Made by a program: the position numbers and the translations under genes. A model generated the notes under the pieces. The model saw only the letters and a list, made by a program, of their open reading frames with translations. It was not told the origin of the DNA and did not search any database. Positions 1-9,442 of a stretch of DNA of 64,000 bases are shown piece after piece (position 1 is the first letter of the stretch; the number at the start of each line of letters is the position of its first letter). Origin of the DNA: Hazenella coriacea (GTDB lineage: Bacteria > Bacillota > Bacilli > Thermoactinomycetales > Thermoactinomycetaceae); the NCBI RefSeq assembly GCF_004341825.1, contig NZ_SMAG01000003.1:1-64000 (forward strand), given 5' to 3'.

Positions 1-97
1 CCCGTTCGCCGCTAGGAGCCGAAGCTCCCCGCTCGACTTGCATGTATTAGGCACGCCGCCAGCGTTCGTCCTGAGCCAGGATCAAACTCTCCAAGCA
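1..97 (-). rRNA. rrs: 16S ribosomal RNA, 5' end (partial)
   Basis: The reverse strand carries the universal 16S start: AGAGTTTGATCCTGGCTCAG lies at 71-90 and is followed by the conserved GACGAACGCTGGCGGCGTGCCTAATACATG block and the variable V1 helix. Aligning the primer-site sequence with E. coli positions 8-27 puts the mature 5' end near base 97. The rest of the gene lies outside the window to the left, so this is the start of an rrn operon transcribed leftward. Confidence 0.97.
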
Positions 98-293
98 TAG
101 TACTTCTTAGCGACCAGCTTAGAAGTACTTGCCCTCTATGAGGGAATGGTTGTTTGATTCTATGCTCTCAAAAAATTAACAGGTCATGGTTTCACTCTTT
201 AGTTTTCAAGGAACACTTTTATATGAATCTCTTTTTTCATCACCATTTCGTGGCGACAAATAGAATAATATCATTATATCAAATCGAAGTCAA
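98..293 (-). promoter_or_regulatory. rRNA operon promoter and leader
   Basis: Reading leftward, a -35 TTGACT (288-293) and a -10 TATTAT (265-270) are separated by exactly 17 bp, a strong sigma-A arrangement. The leader contains a boxA-like stretch, TTCCTTGAAAACTA (about 199-213), which in bacilli recruits the Nus antitermination factors. It ends with a hairpin, AGTACTTCT with AGAAGTACT at 99-129, directly before the mature 16S end, probably part of the RNase III or processing stem. Promoter spacing and boxA are seen; their function is inferred from other Bacillales rrn operons. Confidence 0.8.
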
Positions 294-794
294 TGGTGTT
301 TTTACAAAAATCCAAGAAAAAAATACATATATATATATTATATGATAGTAGTATTGGAATACCCAACTGTTAGGAGTGCATCGATCAGCTAACCACATAC
401 CTACAATTTTATCTTTTACACCTATCCCTATTATGATAGAATAAATAAATAATTTTCTAGAAAAGGGGAAAGCAAGAAGATTTACACTTTTACAATGATC
501 AAGCTATATCACTATTGAAATTGTATCGATTCCGTTTTCTCTAGCATAAAACTATGACCATAATTCAAGAGTAATTGCTCTATACATAGACTAAACCCCT
601 TGTAAAGATCATTACACAGTCCGATTATTTCCTACTAGAAACCTATCATACCATTCAACTATCAATTCACTTCGATGATCTGCGCCACTCTAAGCACCTA
701 TAAATCATATAAAAAAAGTATATTTACCTATACTTTTATTTTGTAAAAGTTAGTGCATTCAATAAACTAAATATATCCTAAAGGAGACGCTGAA
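294..794. other. AT-rich intergenic region between rrn and lipoprotein gene
   Basis: About 500 bp without a supported gene. It contains a short TA-dinucleotide run near 329-345. A weak AAAAGTATA/TATACTTTT hairpin at 714-737 precedes the lipoprotein gene on the plus strand. I see no tRNA, no second clear rrn promoter and no convincing ORF. Confidence 0.6.
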
Positions 795-1685
795 ATGTTT
801 AAATGGAAAAAGGCTAAAGTCATCTTGTTGTCTTTATTTATCGTAATGTTATTAAGTGGATGTGTTGATGCACATATGCATGTGAAGGTCAACTGGGATG
901 GGTCTGGAGAATATGAAGTCAAGGTTTTAGCAAATGAAATGGTCCTATCTCAGTTCAATGAAATGAAACAAGAGCTGTTACAAGAGAATTACGAAGTCAA
1001 ACCCGTTGATGAAGATGGAAAAACGGGTTGGATTGCGGTCAAAAAAGTAGATAATGTAATGAAAGAGCCACCTATGGAAGACTTTCAAAAAACGACTAAC
1101 TCTGCAATCCAATGGTTTGAATCACGAGTAGCTTCATCTAGTGAAACTACTTATGTTAATGAACATCAAGCTCTAAAAGGGTTAACTGATGATTATAAGA
1201 TTGAAGAAGGTTTGTTTTTTACCACAGTTACAATTGATACAGAGGCTGATCTATCTGACTTACTAAATCAAGGCGATTCATTCAATCAGCAGTTTGGTCA
1301 AATGATACTAGATCAGATCAATCTCAACTTCATGCTCACCCTCCCCATTGAAGCAGATGAACATAATGCGACCAAAGTCTCTGAGGATGGAAAAACCTTA
1401 ACATGGAAGATTAAACCCGGTGAGAAAAACCCAATTCACTTGGTACTCTCCGTTCCTAACTTCATTACTTGGGGCATTATCATTATCGTAGCAGTCCTAT
1501 TCTTCATTGTCCTGTTTGTCGTTATACTCATTTTAATGATTAGAAGAAAAAAGAAGAAAAACCAACTGAAAAATCATATGAACTTAAATTCCCAGATAAA
1601 TTCACCGCAAGATTCAACGGAATCTACACCTTCTCCTTCCACAACATCAGAATCTAATGATTCTTTCCACTGGAATGATAAATAA
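795..1685 (+). CDS. Membrane-anchored lipoprotein, LppM/DUF3153-like
   Basis: The 296-residue product has a lipoprotein signal peptide: a basic start, a hydrophobic core and the lipobox LLSGC with the lipidated Cys at residue 23. The extracytoplasmic beta-rich domain begins VKVNWDGSGEYEVKV, the pattern of the LppM/DUF3153 family, whose biochemical role is unknown. A strong transmembrane segment lies near residues 225-251. It is followed by a basic RRKKKK stop-transfer and a Ser/Thr/Pro-rich tail, so the protein is anchored at both ends. The start has an AAAGGAG ribosome site. It stands alone between the rrn operon and the convergent dapF gene. Family assignment is by recognition only. Confidence 0.75.
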   Translation: MFKWKKAKVILLSLFIVMLLSGCVDAHMHVKVNWDGSGEYEVKVLANEMVLSQFNEMKQELLQENYEVKPVDEDGKTGWIAVKKVDNVMKEPPMEDFQKTTNSAIQWFESRVASSSETTYVNEHQALKGLTDDYKIEEGLFFTTVTIDTEADLSDLLNQGDSFNQQFGQMILDQINLNFMLTLPIEADEHNATKVSEDGKTLTWKIKPGEKNPIHLVLSVPNFITWGIIIIVAVLFFIVLFVVILILMIRRKKKKNQLKNHMNLNSQINSPQDSTESTPSPSTTSESNDSFHWNDK

Positions 1686-1692
1686 ATTAGAA

Positions 1693-1732
1693 AAGCAACA
1701 AGCTCACTTAATCAAGAGCTTGTTGCTTTTTT
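1693..1732. terminator. Bidirectional terminator between lipoprotein gene and dapF
   Basis: A perfect 13-bp stem, AAGCAACAAGCTC (1693-1705) with GAGCTTGTTGCTT (1716-1728), has a 10-nt loop. It is followed by a T run on the plus strand, and by TTTT on the minus strand. It sits between two convergent genes and can serve both. Confidence 0.9.
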
Positions 1733-1740
1733 CTATGAAC

Positions 1741-2592
1741 CTATCTCAATCCTTCAATCCATTCACCAGAAAAGACAAAGGCAGCGGGTCCAGTCATATA
1801 TACATGATCATCCTCAACATTCCATTCAATTTCAAGTTCTCCTCCAGCTAAATGGAGAATCGCACGTCGATCACTTTTACCCGTTAATACTCCAGCGACT
1901 AAAGTGGCACAAGCTCCTGAACCACAAGCAAGCGTCTCTCCTACCCCACGCTCCCAGACACGCATAGTAATTTCGTTTGGAGTATGATAAGTAGCAAATT
2001 CCACATTGGTCTTTTGAGGAAAATACGAGTGAGTTTCTAGTAAAGGTCCCCATTTCTGTACAGGAAACGCTTTAGCATCAGAAACAGGAATCACAATATG
2101 CGGATTTCCCATCGAAACACCTGTAAATTGAAAGGACATATCCTTAATGGTAATGGACTGTGAGACAACAGGTTCTCCTTGTGATTCGATTAGAACTGGA
2201 ATCTCAGCCGCTTTAAGCTTAGGAACTCCCATATCTACTCGGATTTGCTGAACAACTCCGTTTTCAGTGTGTAGCCAAACAGGCTGAATCCCCACTTTAG
2301 TTTCAATTAAAATCGTCTCTTTTTCCTTGGAAATACGTTCATAATAATATTTGGCAACACAACGAATCGCATTTCCACACTGTTCAGCTAGCGTCCCATC
2401 TGCGTTAAAAATTCGCATCGCAATATCAGCATCCGATGTAGGATACAAAAAGACTAATCCATCAGCACCAATTCCTTGATGGCGATTACACCACTGAATC
2501 GCCATTTTTGAAGCTACTTTGACCTCTGGTGGGTGATCTTGAGTAATCAGAATAAAGTCATTTCCTAGACCATGCATTTTTGTGAATTTCAT
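1741..2592 (-). CDS. dapF: Diaminopimelate epimerase
   Basis: Converts LL-diaminopimelate to the meso form, the precursor of lysine and of the peptidoglycan cross-link residue, by a cofactor-free two-base mechanism in the cytosol. The 283-residue protein is of normal family length. Both catalytic cysteines are present: C72 in NADGTLAEQCGNAIRC and C223 in GETLACGSGACA. It starts 25 bp after the calcium ATPase stop, with an AAGGAG site about 11 nt upstream of ATG, so the two are probably co-transcribed. The coupling to an ion pump is not the usual B. subtilis arrangement. Confidence 0.96.
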   Translation of the reverse strand: MKFTKMHGLGNDFILITQDHPPEVKVASKMAIQWCNRHQGIGADGLVFLYPTSDADIAMRIFNADGTLAEQCGNAIRCVAKYYYERISKEKETILIETKVGIQPVWLHTENGVVQQIRVDMGVPKLKAAEIPVLIESQGEPVVSQSITIKDMSFQFTGVSMGNPHIVIPVSDAKAFPVQKWGPLLETHSYFPQKTNVEFATYHTPNEITMRVWERGVGETLACGSGACATLVAGVLTGKSDRRAILHLAGGELEIEWNVEDDHVYMTGPAAFVFSGEWIEGLR

Positions 2593-2617
2593 AGATGATA
2601 AAACTCCTTTGTTGTCA

Positions 2618-5362
2618 TCAGTTTCCTGTGAGTGGTTTTTTCAAACCCTCTTGATTCGGTTGTAAACGGTCAACCAATCCTGCAATCAGTACAGGGAACG
2701 TAGAAGTTACGATAATTAAAATCCACTCCCGCATTCCCACTGAAACTGTATGGAAAATCGGTTGAAGTGGTGGATAGTAAATAACCACAAGTAACAGCAA
2801 AGCAGAAATTAAGACCGCAAGGACCAGTGGCATATTTTCTATCGGAGACCGACTAAAAATCGAGCCATTACAACGACAATCAAAAACATATATGAGTTGG
2901 GCAAAGACTAGTGTAGCAAAAGCAACAGTTTGTGCTCGAACTAAATCATCAGGGGCTTCACTATAAGTCACCCAAAAAGCAGCTAAAGAGCAAAGACCAA
3001 TCAGAAGTCCACGTGTAACAATTTTCCAACCTACACCACGGGCAAACACACTTTCCCGGCTATTCCGTGGCGGGCGATGCATCGAATTTTCTTCAGCAGG
3101 ATCAACTCCCAAAGCCATAGCAGGAAGTCCATCTGTCACTAAGTTAACCCATAAGATTTGTATAGGGACTAATGGCAACGGTAAACCTGCTAACATCGCC
3201 AAAAACATAATTAAAATTTCGCCCACATTACTAGCCAATAAATAGCTTATAAACTTACGAATGTTATCATATATGCTTCGTCCTTCTTCAATGGCTGAGA
3301 CGATGGTGGCAAAGTTATCATTGGCTAGGACAAGTGAAGAGGCTTCTTTGGAGACATCGGTTCCAGTAATCCCCATGGCAATCCCAATATCGGCTGCTTT
3401 AATTGCCGGTGCATCATTCACACCATCCCCAGTCATAGCGACGACATGACCTTCTTTTTGTAAAGTTTTAACAATCCGAAGCTTATGTTCGGGAGACACA
3501 CGAGCATATACATCGATTTCATTTACTTTTTTCTGAAATTCTTCATCGCTCATATTGTAAAAATCTTGACCCGTGACTGTCAAACCATTTACACGTTTGA
3601 TCCCTAACTCTGAGGCGATTGCAACTGCTGTCGCTTGATGATCTCCTGTAATCATTACAGTCTTGATGCCAGCTTGATGACAAGTTTTGATTGCACCTTT
3701 GACCTCTTCTCTTGGAGGATCAATCATACCAGCTAGTCCTACAAAAACAAGCTGACGCTCTAGTGTATCCTCATGATAGGAAGGTCGATGATCTAACTCT
3801 CGAAACGCAAAAGCTAGGTTTCGTAATGCTTCCCCTGCGAGTTCATCATTGACTCTCAATATTTCCTTCTTTTTCGCATCTGTCAGAGTTTGAATCCTAC
3901 CATGGAGAGAAATCTGTGTACACCTTTGTAAAAGGACATCAGGAGCTCCTTTACTAAACAAAAGCCGCTTCCCATTAGGTTGTTCAACAATAACAGACAT
4001 CATCTTTCTCTCTGAATCAAAAGGAACTTCTTTGATTCTTTGAAATGTCTGGGCAAGTGATTGAGTTGTTAATCCTGCTTTAGCAGCAGCTACTAGCAGT
4101 GCGCCTTCGGTAGGATCACCATCCATCGTCCACTGAACTTGTTTTTTCTTCAGACCACTCGATCCTTCTGAGGACTTTAATTGAGCGTTATTACAAAGCG
4201 CACATATTTCTAACAAGCGATGCAAAGTAGGTTCTTGATTAGGTTGAATCTCCTTTTCATTCAGACGAAATCGACCTTCAGGAGTGTAGCCTGTCCCCGA
4301 TACTTGTATCAGATCTCCTTGTGCCCACACATGCGTGACTGTCATTTTATTTTGTGTCAACGTCCCTGTTTTATCTGAACAGATCACTGTGGCACAGCCT
4401 AACGTTTCTACAGAGGGTAATTTTCGTACTATCGCTTTTCGTTTAATCATTCGTTGTACACCAAGTGCGAGAGCTACTGTGACAATAGCTGGTAATCCTT
4501 CTGGAATCGCTGCCACCGCTAAACTAACTCCAGCCAAAAACATGTTATAGGCATCCTGTCCATGCAAAATTCCCGTTACAACCACGACAGCAGTCAAGAT
4601 CAAAGCAACCACTATTAATATTTTCCCCAGTTGTTCCAATCTTCGTTGGAGAGGGGTTTCCATCGTCTCTGTGCTTTGAATGAGATGAGCAATCCGTCCC
4701 ATCTCTGTAGCCATTCCAGTATGTACGACAATGCCGATTCCTGAACCTCTCACAACCATCGTTCCCATATAACCCATATTCTTACGATCACCTAAGGAAA
4801 CTTGCGAGTATGGTAATGCATGACTCGTTTTGTTAACAGGTAATGATTCTCCTGTTAATGCAGATTCTTCTATATATAAACTCTCAGCTTTGATAAATCG
4901 AACATCCGCGGGGATTCGATCTCCACTCTCAATGAAAACAATATCACCAGGAACCACTTGATCAGCCGTCATGCGATTCCAATTTCCTTCCCGTAATACT
5001 TTAGCAGTAGGTGCTGACAATTTTTTTAATGCACTTAAGGAACGCTCAGCTCTCACTTCCTGCACAAACCCTAATATGGCATTGAGCAAAACAATGGCGA
5101 TAATAGCAATCGCATCTGTATATTCGCCAAGTATGCCTGAGATCAAAGTAGCTACCAACAAAACAAGTACCATAAAATCTTTAAACTGGTCCACAAAAAC
5201 AAAAAAAAGGGAATTCTTCTTGCCTTCCGATAACTGATTGGGTCCAGTTTTCTTAAATCGTTCAGAGGCTTCTCGTTCACCTAAGCCAGTAGTAGGATCT
5301 ACATTCAAATGAGAAGCAACTTTTTCTCCTTCCCAATTGACCCAACGAGCTGAATCTCCCAA
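2618..5362 (-). CDS. yloB: Calcium-translocating P-type ATPase (SERCA-like, YloB family)
   Basis: The 914-residue P2A-type ATPase exports Ca2+ across the cytoplasmic membrane using ATP. In order: an N-terminal cation-ATPase domain, TGES (about 170), the PEGLP motif of helix 4 (about 287-291), the phosphorylated Asp330 in DKTGTLT, the hinge GDGVNDAPAIKAADIGIAMG, then six C-terminal helices with NVGEIL and NLVTDGLPAMALG, which carry Ca2+ ligands. The start is TTG at 5362, seven bases after AAAGGAGG. In B. subtilis yloA and yloB are neighbours. Here the two are divergent and 333 bp apart. Confidence 0.95.
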   Translation of the reverse strand: MGDSARWVNWEGEKVASHLNVDPTTGLGEREASERFKKTGPNQLSEGKKNSLFFVFVDQFKDFMVLVLLVATLISGILGEYTDAIAIIAIVLLNAILGFVQEVRAERSLSALKKLSAPTAKVLREGNWNRMTADQVVPGDIVFIESGDRIPADVRFIKAESLYIEESALTGESLPVNKTSHALPYSQVSLGDRKNMGYMGTMVVRGSGIGIVVHTGMATEMGRIAHLIQSTETMETPLQRRLEQLGKILIVVALILTAVVVVTGILHGQDAYNMFLAGVSLAVAAIPEGLPAIVTVALALGVQRMIKRKAIVRKLPSVETLGCATVICSDKTGTLTQNKMTVTHVWAQGDLIQVSGTGYTPEGRFRLNEKEIQPNQEPTLHRLLEICALCNNAQLKSSEGSSGLKKKQVQWTMDGDPTEGALLVAAAKAGLTTQSLAQTFQRIKEVPFDSERKMMSVIVEQPNGKRLLFSKGAPDVLLQRCTQISLHGRIQTLTDAKKKEILRVNDELAGEALRNLAFAFRELDHRPSYHEDTLERQLVFVGLAGMIDPPREEVKGAIKTCHQAGIKTVMITGDHQATAVAIASELGIKRVNGLTVTGQDFYNMSDEEFQKKVNEIDVYARVSPEHKLRIVKTLQKEGHVVAMTGDGVNDAPAIKAADIGIAMGITGTDVSKEASSLVLANDNFATIVSAIEEGRSIYDNIRKFISYLLASNVGEILIMFLAMLAGLPLPLVPIQILWVNLVTDGLPAMALGVDPAEENSMHRPPRNSRESVFARGVGWKIVTRGLLIGLCSLAAFWVTYSEAPDDLVRAQTVAFATLVFAQLIYVFDCRCNGSIFSRSPIENMPLVLAVLISALLLLVVIYYPPLQPIFHTVSVGMREWILIIVTSTFPVLIAGLVDRLQPNQEGLKKPLTGN

Positions 5363-5695
5363 TCTTCTTCCTCCTTTATCACATCTCTTTAGCCAATGTA
5401 TTCAGACAGGCTATCAAACATGCGAGATTCATGGATTTTCGTACAGGAATCTCATAAAGATTGATGAGATGCTACTGACTGATGGAGGATAGAACCTATT
5501 AAACTCCAACACTCTAGGAACTAAGGTTTCATTGCCTGATCGACATCACTAACGATGCGTTTTATTATATTTAGGCAGTGGGCTATTTTTAAGGTAATAT
5601 GGTAAAAGAGAGAATGAAGACGTATTTTTGTTTTTAATGATTACTAGTATGTTCACTTGGAATTTACTGTTGATAGAAAAGGATGAAAAAACCTT
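5363..5695. other. Divergent intergenic region yloB/rqcH
   Basis: 333 bp between two divergent genes, so it should hold promoters for both. I cannot identify a clear -35/-10 pair. A small hairpin, ATCTCAT/ATGAGAT (5449-5470), is the only structure noticed. No riboswitch-like conserved sequence was recognised. Confidence 0.5.
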
Positions 5696-7417
5696 ATGTC
5701 ATTTGATGGAATTGTTACTCGAGCCATTGTTCACGAATTGAATCAAACCTTAGTGGGAGGTCGGATCACAAAAATTTATCAATTGAGTGATGCCGAACTG
5801 TTATTTCATATCCGTGCTCAAGGAACCAATCATAAATTATTGTTATCAGCCCATCCTGCTTATCCAAGGATACATTTGACTGATCTTCTCCAAGATAATC
5901 CGAAAGAGCCGCCTATGTTTTGTATGTTAATGCGAAAACACGGTGAAGGCGCCATTATCCAATCCATTGAACAAGTAGGTTTGGAACGGGTCATTCACTT
6001 TAACTTTCGAACCCGCAATGACTTGGGCGATGAGGTAAGTAGACGTTTAATTGTGGAAATTATGGGACGTCACAGTAATCTGATCCTCGTCGATCCTGAG
6101 TCAGGTACGATCTACGATGGAATTCGCCGTGTAAGCTATGCAGTGAGCCAATATCGACAGGTTTTACCTGGAGTTCGTTATATAGAACCACCAGCTCAAA
6201 ATAAACAAAATCCTTTAGAAATGGAGTCCACAAAATTTATTGGTGGGTTTGACTATAATCAGGGGCAACTGGAGAAACAGTTAATGAACCGTTTCGTCGG
6301 GATCGGTCCATTACATGCGAAAGAGATCATCAGCCATGCAGGCTTAGGTGATCGGGATCAGTTATGGCTCTCATTTCACAATTTTATGCAACAAATTCAA
6401 CAACACCAGTATCAACCTACTATTACTCAAACAAAAAATAAAAGTTATTTTTCGGCATTTCCTCTCACACATATCAATGGGGAAAGCCGGTCGTTTGTAT
6501 CCATGAGTGAATGCTTGGAAACTTACTTTCAAGGAAAAGCGGAAAGAGATCGTGTTCGACAACAAACTCATGACTTGATCAAAAAGTTGAAAAATGAGAT
6601 CGATAAAAATGAAAAAAAAGTAGAGATTCTACGCAAAGAATTAAGCAATGCCTCCAAAGCAGATCAATACCGAATCAAAGGAGAACTTTTAACTGCTTAC
6701 TTGCATCAAGTTAAGCGGGGGGATCAACAAGTCAGTGTGGTGAACTATTATGAGCCTGAATCTCCAGAGCTTATCATCACACTAGACCCACTTCTCACGC
6801 CTTCAGACAATGCACAGCGTTATTTCAAGAAATATAACAAACTGAAAGCAGCAAAAAAGTGGAATAAAGAGCAGATAGACAAAGCCCTTCATGAAATTCA
6901 ATATTTAGAATCCGTTCTCGTGCAATTAGAAAACTCCTCGTTACGTGAAGTGGAACAAATTCGTGATGAGTTAGAAGAGGAAGGTTGGCTCCGTCCTTCT
7001 TCTAAAAAGCAAAAGCGAAGAAAAGCAGAGAAACCCTTACCTACCAAACTACTCTCTTCGGATGGTACACCCATCTGGGTAGGAAGAAATAATAAACAAA
7101 ATGACTACTTGACTCACCAACTGGCTTCTTCTCAAGATACTTGGCTACATACCAAAGAAATCCCTGGTTCACATGTAGTGATTCGTAGCCAAGCCTATAG
7201 CGAACAAACACTCATGGAAGCTGCGATGCTAGCCGCCTATTTTAGTAAAGCACGAGAATCTAGCCAAGTTCCGGTCGATTATACTTTGATCAAACAAGTG
7301 AAAAAACCATCAGGAGCTCGACCCGGTTTTGTGATTTATGAACAACAAAAAACCGTTTATGTTACTCCAGATGAATCGCAAATCCAACTTTTATTGCGAT
7401 CCACAGATAAAAGTTAG
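5696..7417 (+). CDS. rqcH: Rqc2 homologue RqcH (NFACT protein)
   Basis: The 573-residue protein has the NFACT layout: NFACT-N (1 to about 250), helix-hairpin-helix, a long coiled coil (about 280-440), and a C-terminal NFACT-R domain beginning SSDGTPIWVGRNNKQND (about 458). In B. subtilis RqcH (YloA, also described as fibronectin-binding FbpA) binds stalled 50S subunits carrying peptidyl-tRNA and recruits Ala-tRNA to add poly-Ala degrons. The segment DLGDEVSRRLIVEIMGRHSNLIL fits the conserved NFACT-N core. The ribosome site is weak (AAAAGGA about 13 nt upstream). YlmH, which also acts in this pathway, is encoded at 27078-27863. Confidence 0.93.
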   Translation: MSFDGIVTRAIVHELNQTLVGGRITKIYQLSDAELLFHIRAQGTNHKLLLSAHPAYPRIHLTDLLQDNPKEPPMFCMLMRKHGEGAIIQSIEQVGLERVIHFNFRTRNDLGDEVSRRLIVEIMGRHSNLILVDPESGTIYDGIRRVSYAVSQYRQVLPGVRYIEPPAQNKQNPLEMESTKFIGGFDYNQGQLEKQLMNRFVGIGPLHAKEIISHAGLGDRDQLWLSFHNFMQQIQQHQYQPTITQTKNKSYFSAFPLTHINGESRSFVSMSECLETYFQGKAERDRVRQQTHDLIKKLKNEIDKNEKKVEILRKELSNASKADQYRIKGELLTAYLHQVKRGDQQVSVVNYYEPESPELIITLDPLLTPSDNAQRYFKKYNKLKAAKKWNKEQIDKALHEIQYLESVLVQLENSSLREVEQIRDELEEEGWLRPSSKKQKRRKAEKPLPTKLLSSDGTPIWVGRNNKQNDYLTHQLASSQDTWLHTKEIPGSHVVIRSQAYSEQTLMEAAMLAAYFSKARESSQVPVDYTLIKQVKKPSGARPGFVIYEQQKTVYVTPDESQIQLLLRSTDKS

Positions 7418-7773
7418 TCGACAATAAAGAACCATCTCCCGATAGTTCTATCAAAAGGTGGTTTACTTCCTAATTACTGTTTTATACACCCGGATTATGG
7501 GAAATGGAGGGTGTAGAGTACATTATACTACGATACAAAAAAATCGAATCAGGAAAAATTTTAAGCATTCGCCAATGCAGAACCCTCACCTAATGTAGGC
7601 AAAATTCTTACAAAACGCCTGTTAAATGGATCCATAACCTCATTGAATGCCATCTATGAGAGAAGGAAGTTTATCATCCATAGAGAATAGGTAGATAGAA
7701 AATATGGCGTTTTCTTCATTGAAGAATGTCACTGGAACACAAATGACAAGGACATCAAAGGGAGGATTTTGAT
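7418..7773. other. Intergenic region after rqcH
   Basis: 356 bp. Just after the rqcH stop is a compound hairpin (about 7430-7466): AACCATCT pairs with AGGTGGTT around an inner GATAG/CTATC stem. It lacks a good T run, so it is a weak terminator candidate. The remainder has no ORF or recognisable RNA. The last bases hold the GGGAGG ribosome site of the next gene. Confidence 0.45.
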
Positions 7774-8271
7774 ATGATGGATCTCGATCAAGTTCGCCAA
7801 GATATATGGGAAATTATTTTACCACTAAGTGATGAAATGATTAATCAATCAGTTGGGCACGATCAATGGACCATTGCTCAAGTGTTAGATCATCTTTATC
7901 TTGTTGAACAAGCGATCGTTGGTCAACTATCTAATGAGGATTATGAAGAGGTGGATGCTTCTTTCGTTCCAAAGCCACTTGATTTTATTTTGGATCGCTC
8001 CATCAAGGTTCCTGCAGGAGATACCTTTGTGTCTAAATTTGAATTTCAATCATTAAACTCCTTAAAATCTAAGTTAGATCAATCTCGCCAACAATTACTA
8101 GAGATTGCCCATCGTTTAGGTCCCGAACAGATACAGAAAAAAGCTCAACGCCATCAGGCTTTTGGACTACTTACCTTAAGTCAATGGATTGAGTTCATTG
8201 CCTTACATGAACAACGTCATCTTGAACAAATTAAAGAGATCTCTCAAAAACTCCAAGCAAAGGATCATTAA
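7774..8271 (+). CDS. DinB-like four-helix metal-binding protein
   Basis: 165 residues with the DinB/YfiT superfamily pattern. Helix 1 is followed by DHLYLVE, whose His (about residue 40) is the first metal ligand. HEQRHLEQ near residues 149-156 supplies the other two histidines. Members include bacillithiol or mycothiol transferases and many proteins of unknown activity, usually with a divalent metal. A strong GGGAGG lies 8 nt before ATG. The gene appears monocistronic. BshC is encoded in this window, so a bacillithiol-linked role is possible, but that is speculation. Confidence 0.8.
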   Translation: MMDLDQVRQDIWEIILPLSDEMINQSVGHDQWTIAQVLDHLYLVEQAIVGQLSNEDYEEVDASFVPKPLDFILDRSIKVPAGDTFVSKFEFQSLNSLKSKLDQSRQQLLEIAHRLGPEQIQKKAQRHQAFGLLTLSQWIEFIALHEQRHLEQIKEISQKLQAKDH

Positions 8272-8593
8272 AGTCTCATTAGGTTTGCTTCTCTAGATCA
8301 ACTTTCCATTTATTCACTATAAAAACTAAGATTTCTTTATAAATGGAATGATAATCTGTTTTGTTGATGAGAGATTGATTACCTACTTTCAGAGATCTAA
8401 AGCTCGATCTTCGCCCTTCTTGAGCTTTTCCCTTCCGAAGAAGAGAAGATCCAACATCCACCTTTAGGACTTAAAATTAGACATTTTTTTGTAATGGAAA
8501 CGGGTAACGGCTCATATAAAGTTATGTTATTCTTATAATGTAAAACCTTTCCTCTCTATATTCACACGAACTAAGCAAGGAGGGAAATCAATC
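8272..8593 (+). other. Intergenic region with weak terminator and possible promoter
   Basis: 322 bp. A hairpin AAAGCTC/GAGCTTT (8399-8429) with a short T run could end the DinB-like transcript. A perfect -10 hexamer TATAAT at 8534-8539 may drive the next gene, although no good -35 lies 17 bp upstream. A 60-codon reverse ORF at 8279-8461 has a poor start and no recognisable homology, so I do not call it. Confidence 0.4.
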
Positions 8594-8797
8594 ATGAGCC
8601 ATCCCCACCATGCAGAAAATCTACTGATCCCGATCACTAAAGTAGAACCTTGTGCATATTGCGGTAAAGAAGCACACTATGTGGAGATTAGTTTTGAAAC
8701 TCCCATCTGCTCCCCCGAATGCGCAAAACAGATCTGGAAAGAGTATGTTGATACACAACTATCCCGTAAATTTAAGCCTGTTCATCCTGACAAATAA
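8594..8797 (+). CDS. Small zinc-finger-like protein, function unknown
   Basis: A 67-residue protein with an excellent ribosome site (AGGAGGG, 9 nt before ATG) and a terminator directly after it, so it is probably real. It has a CxxC pair (CAYC, about residues 20-23) and a second Cys pair in CSPEC (about 39-43). That spacing resembles treble-clef or FCS/TRASH-type zinc ribbons, which mediate protein or nucleic-acid contacts. The N-terminus is His-rich and could also bind metal. I do not recognise the family. It is convergent with pyrE. Confidence 0.65.
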   Translation: MSHPHHAENLLIPITKVEPCAYCGKEAHYVEISFETPICSPECAKQIWKEYVDTQLSRKFKPVHPDK

Positions 8798-8801
8798 AAG
8801 A

Positions 8802-8832
8802 GTCCCCCTTTGATCCATGATGAAAGGGGGAC
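8802..8832. terminator. Terminator between the zinc-finger gene and pyrE
   Basis: A 10-bp G/C-rich stem, GTCCCCCTTT (8802-8811) with AAAGGGGGAC (8823-8832), has a loop of 11 nt. It is flanked by T/A-rich sequence on both sides and lies between convergent genes, so it ends the pyr operon leftward and the small gene rightward. Confidence 0.85.
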
Positions 8833-8849
8833 TTATTTATGAATAACTT

Positions 8850-9440
8850 TTACTTTCCAGCCACACTTTTACGACTTCCAGGCTTTACGAGCGGCTTTCC
8901 TTCATGACATAATAGACATTCCGTGGCAGGGTAACTAATAATATCCATGGGTATTAAAGCGCGATAGGGAACTTGAAATGGATGATTTCCCCCACTGCGA
9001 TCCACGATTGAACCTACCCCAACGATATTTTTTGCACCTTCCTGTTCTAATAAACGGATCACTTCTAGCACAGAGCCACCCGTTGTGACTACATCTTCAA
9101 CGACTAAAATTCGTTCATGAGGTTCGACGGAGAAACCACGTCGCAACTCCATCTTCCCATCCTTACGTTCCGCAAAAATATTACGAACCCCCAAAGCCCG
9201 TGCAACTTCATAAGCGATAATCACTCCGCCCAATGCTGGACCGACAACCACATCGATAGATTCATCTTGGAACAAAGCAGCTACTGCTTTTCCTGCTTCT
9301 TCTGCTTCTTGGGGATGTTGTAATAATTGTGCACATTGCATATATTGTCTGCTATGACGCCCTGAGGACAAGAGAAAATGACCTTCCTTTAAAACACAAG
9401 TTCTCTCTAACGCTTCTAAGATATTCCAAGACTGTGTCAT
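8850..9440 (-). CDS. pyrE: Orotate phosphoribosyltransferase
   Basis: Joins orotate to PRPP to give OMP, the fifth step of UMP synthesis. The 196-residue protein has the PRPP-binding signature VVEDVVTTGGS (about residues 112-122) and the flexible-loop basic segment ERKDGKMELRRG. It is the last gene of the operon, 2 nt after the pyrF stop, with a GAGGAGAG ribosome site inside the pyrF tail. The tail KPLVKPGSRK is normal for the Bacillales form. Confidence 0.97.
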   Translation of the reverse strand: MTQSWNILEALERTCVLKEGHFLLSSGRHSRQYMQCAQLLQHPQEAEEAGKAVAALFQDESIDVVVGPALGGVIIAYEVARALGVRNIFAERKDGKMELRRGFSVEPHERILVVEDVVTTGGSVLEVIRLLEQEGAKNIVGVGSIVDRSGGNHPFQVPYRALIPMDIISYPATECLLCHEGKPLVKPGSRKSVAGK

Positions 9441-9442
9441 AT

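Noticed and set aside
154-345. 63-codon plus-strand ORF
   Set aside because: It lies in the rrn leader and promoter on the opposite strand, has no ribosome site and is low-complexity.
711-745. Terminator or attenuator before the lipoprotein gene
   Set aside because: The stem is only A/T pairs and lacks a clear T tract in the right place. It is mentioned only as a weak structure.
8279-8461. 60-codon minus-strand ORF after the DinB-like gene
   Set aside because: Starts at GTG hard against a weak AAAGGTG site, has no recognisable domain and overlaps a probable terminator hairpin.
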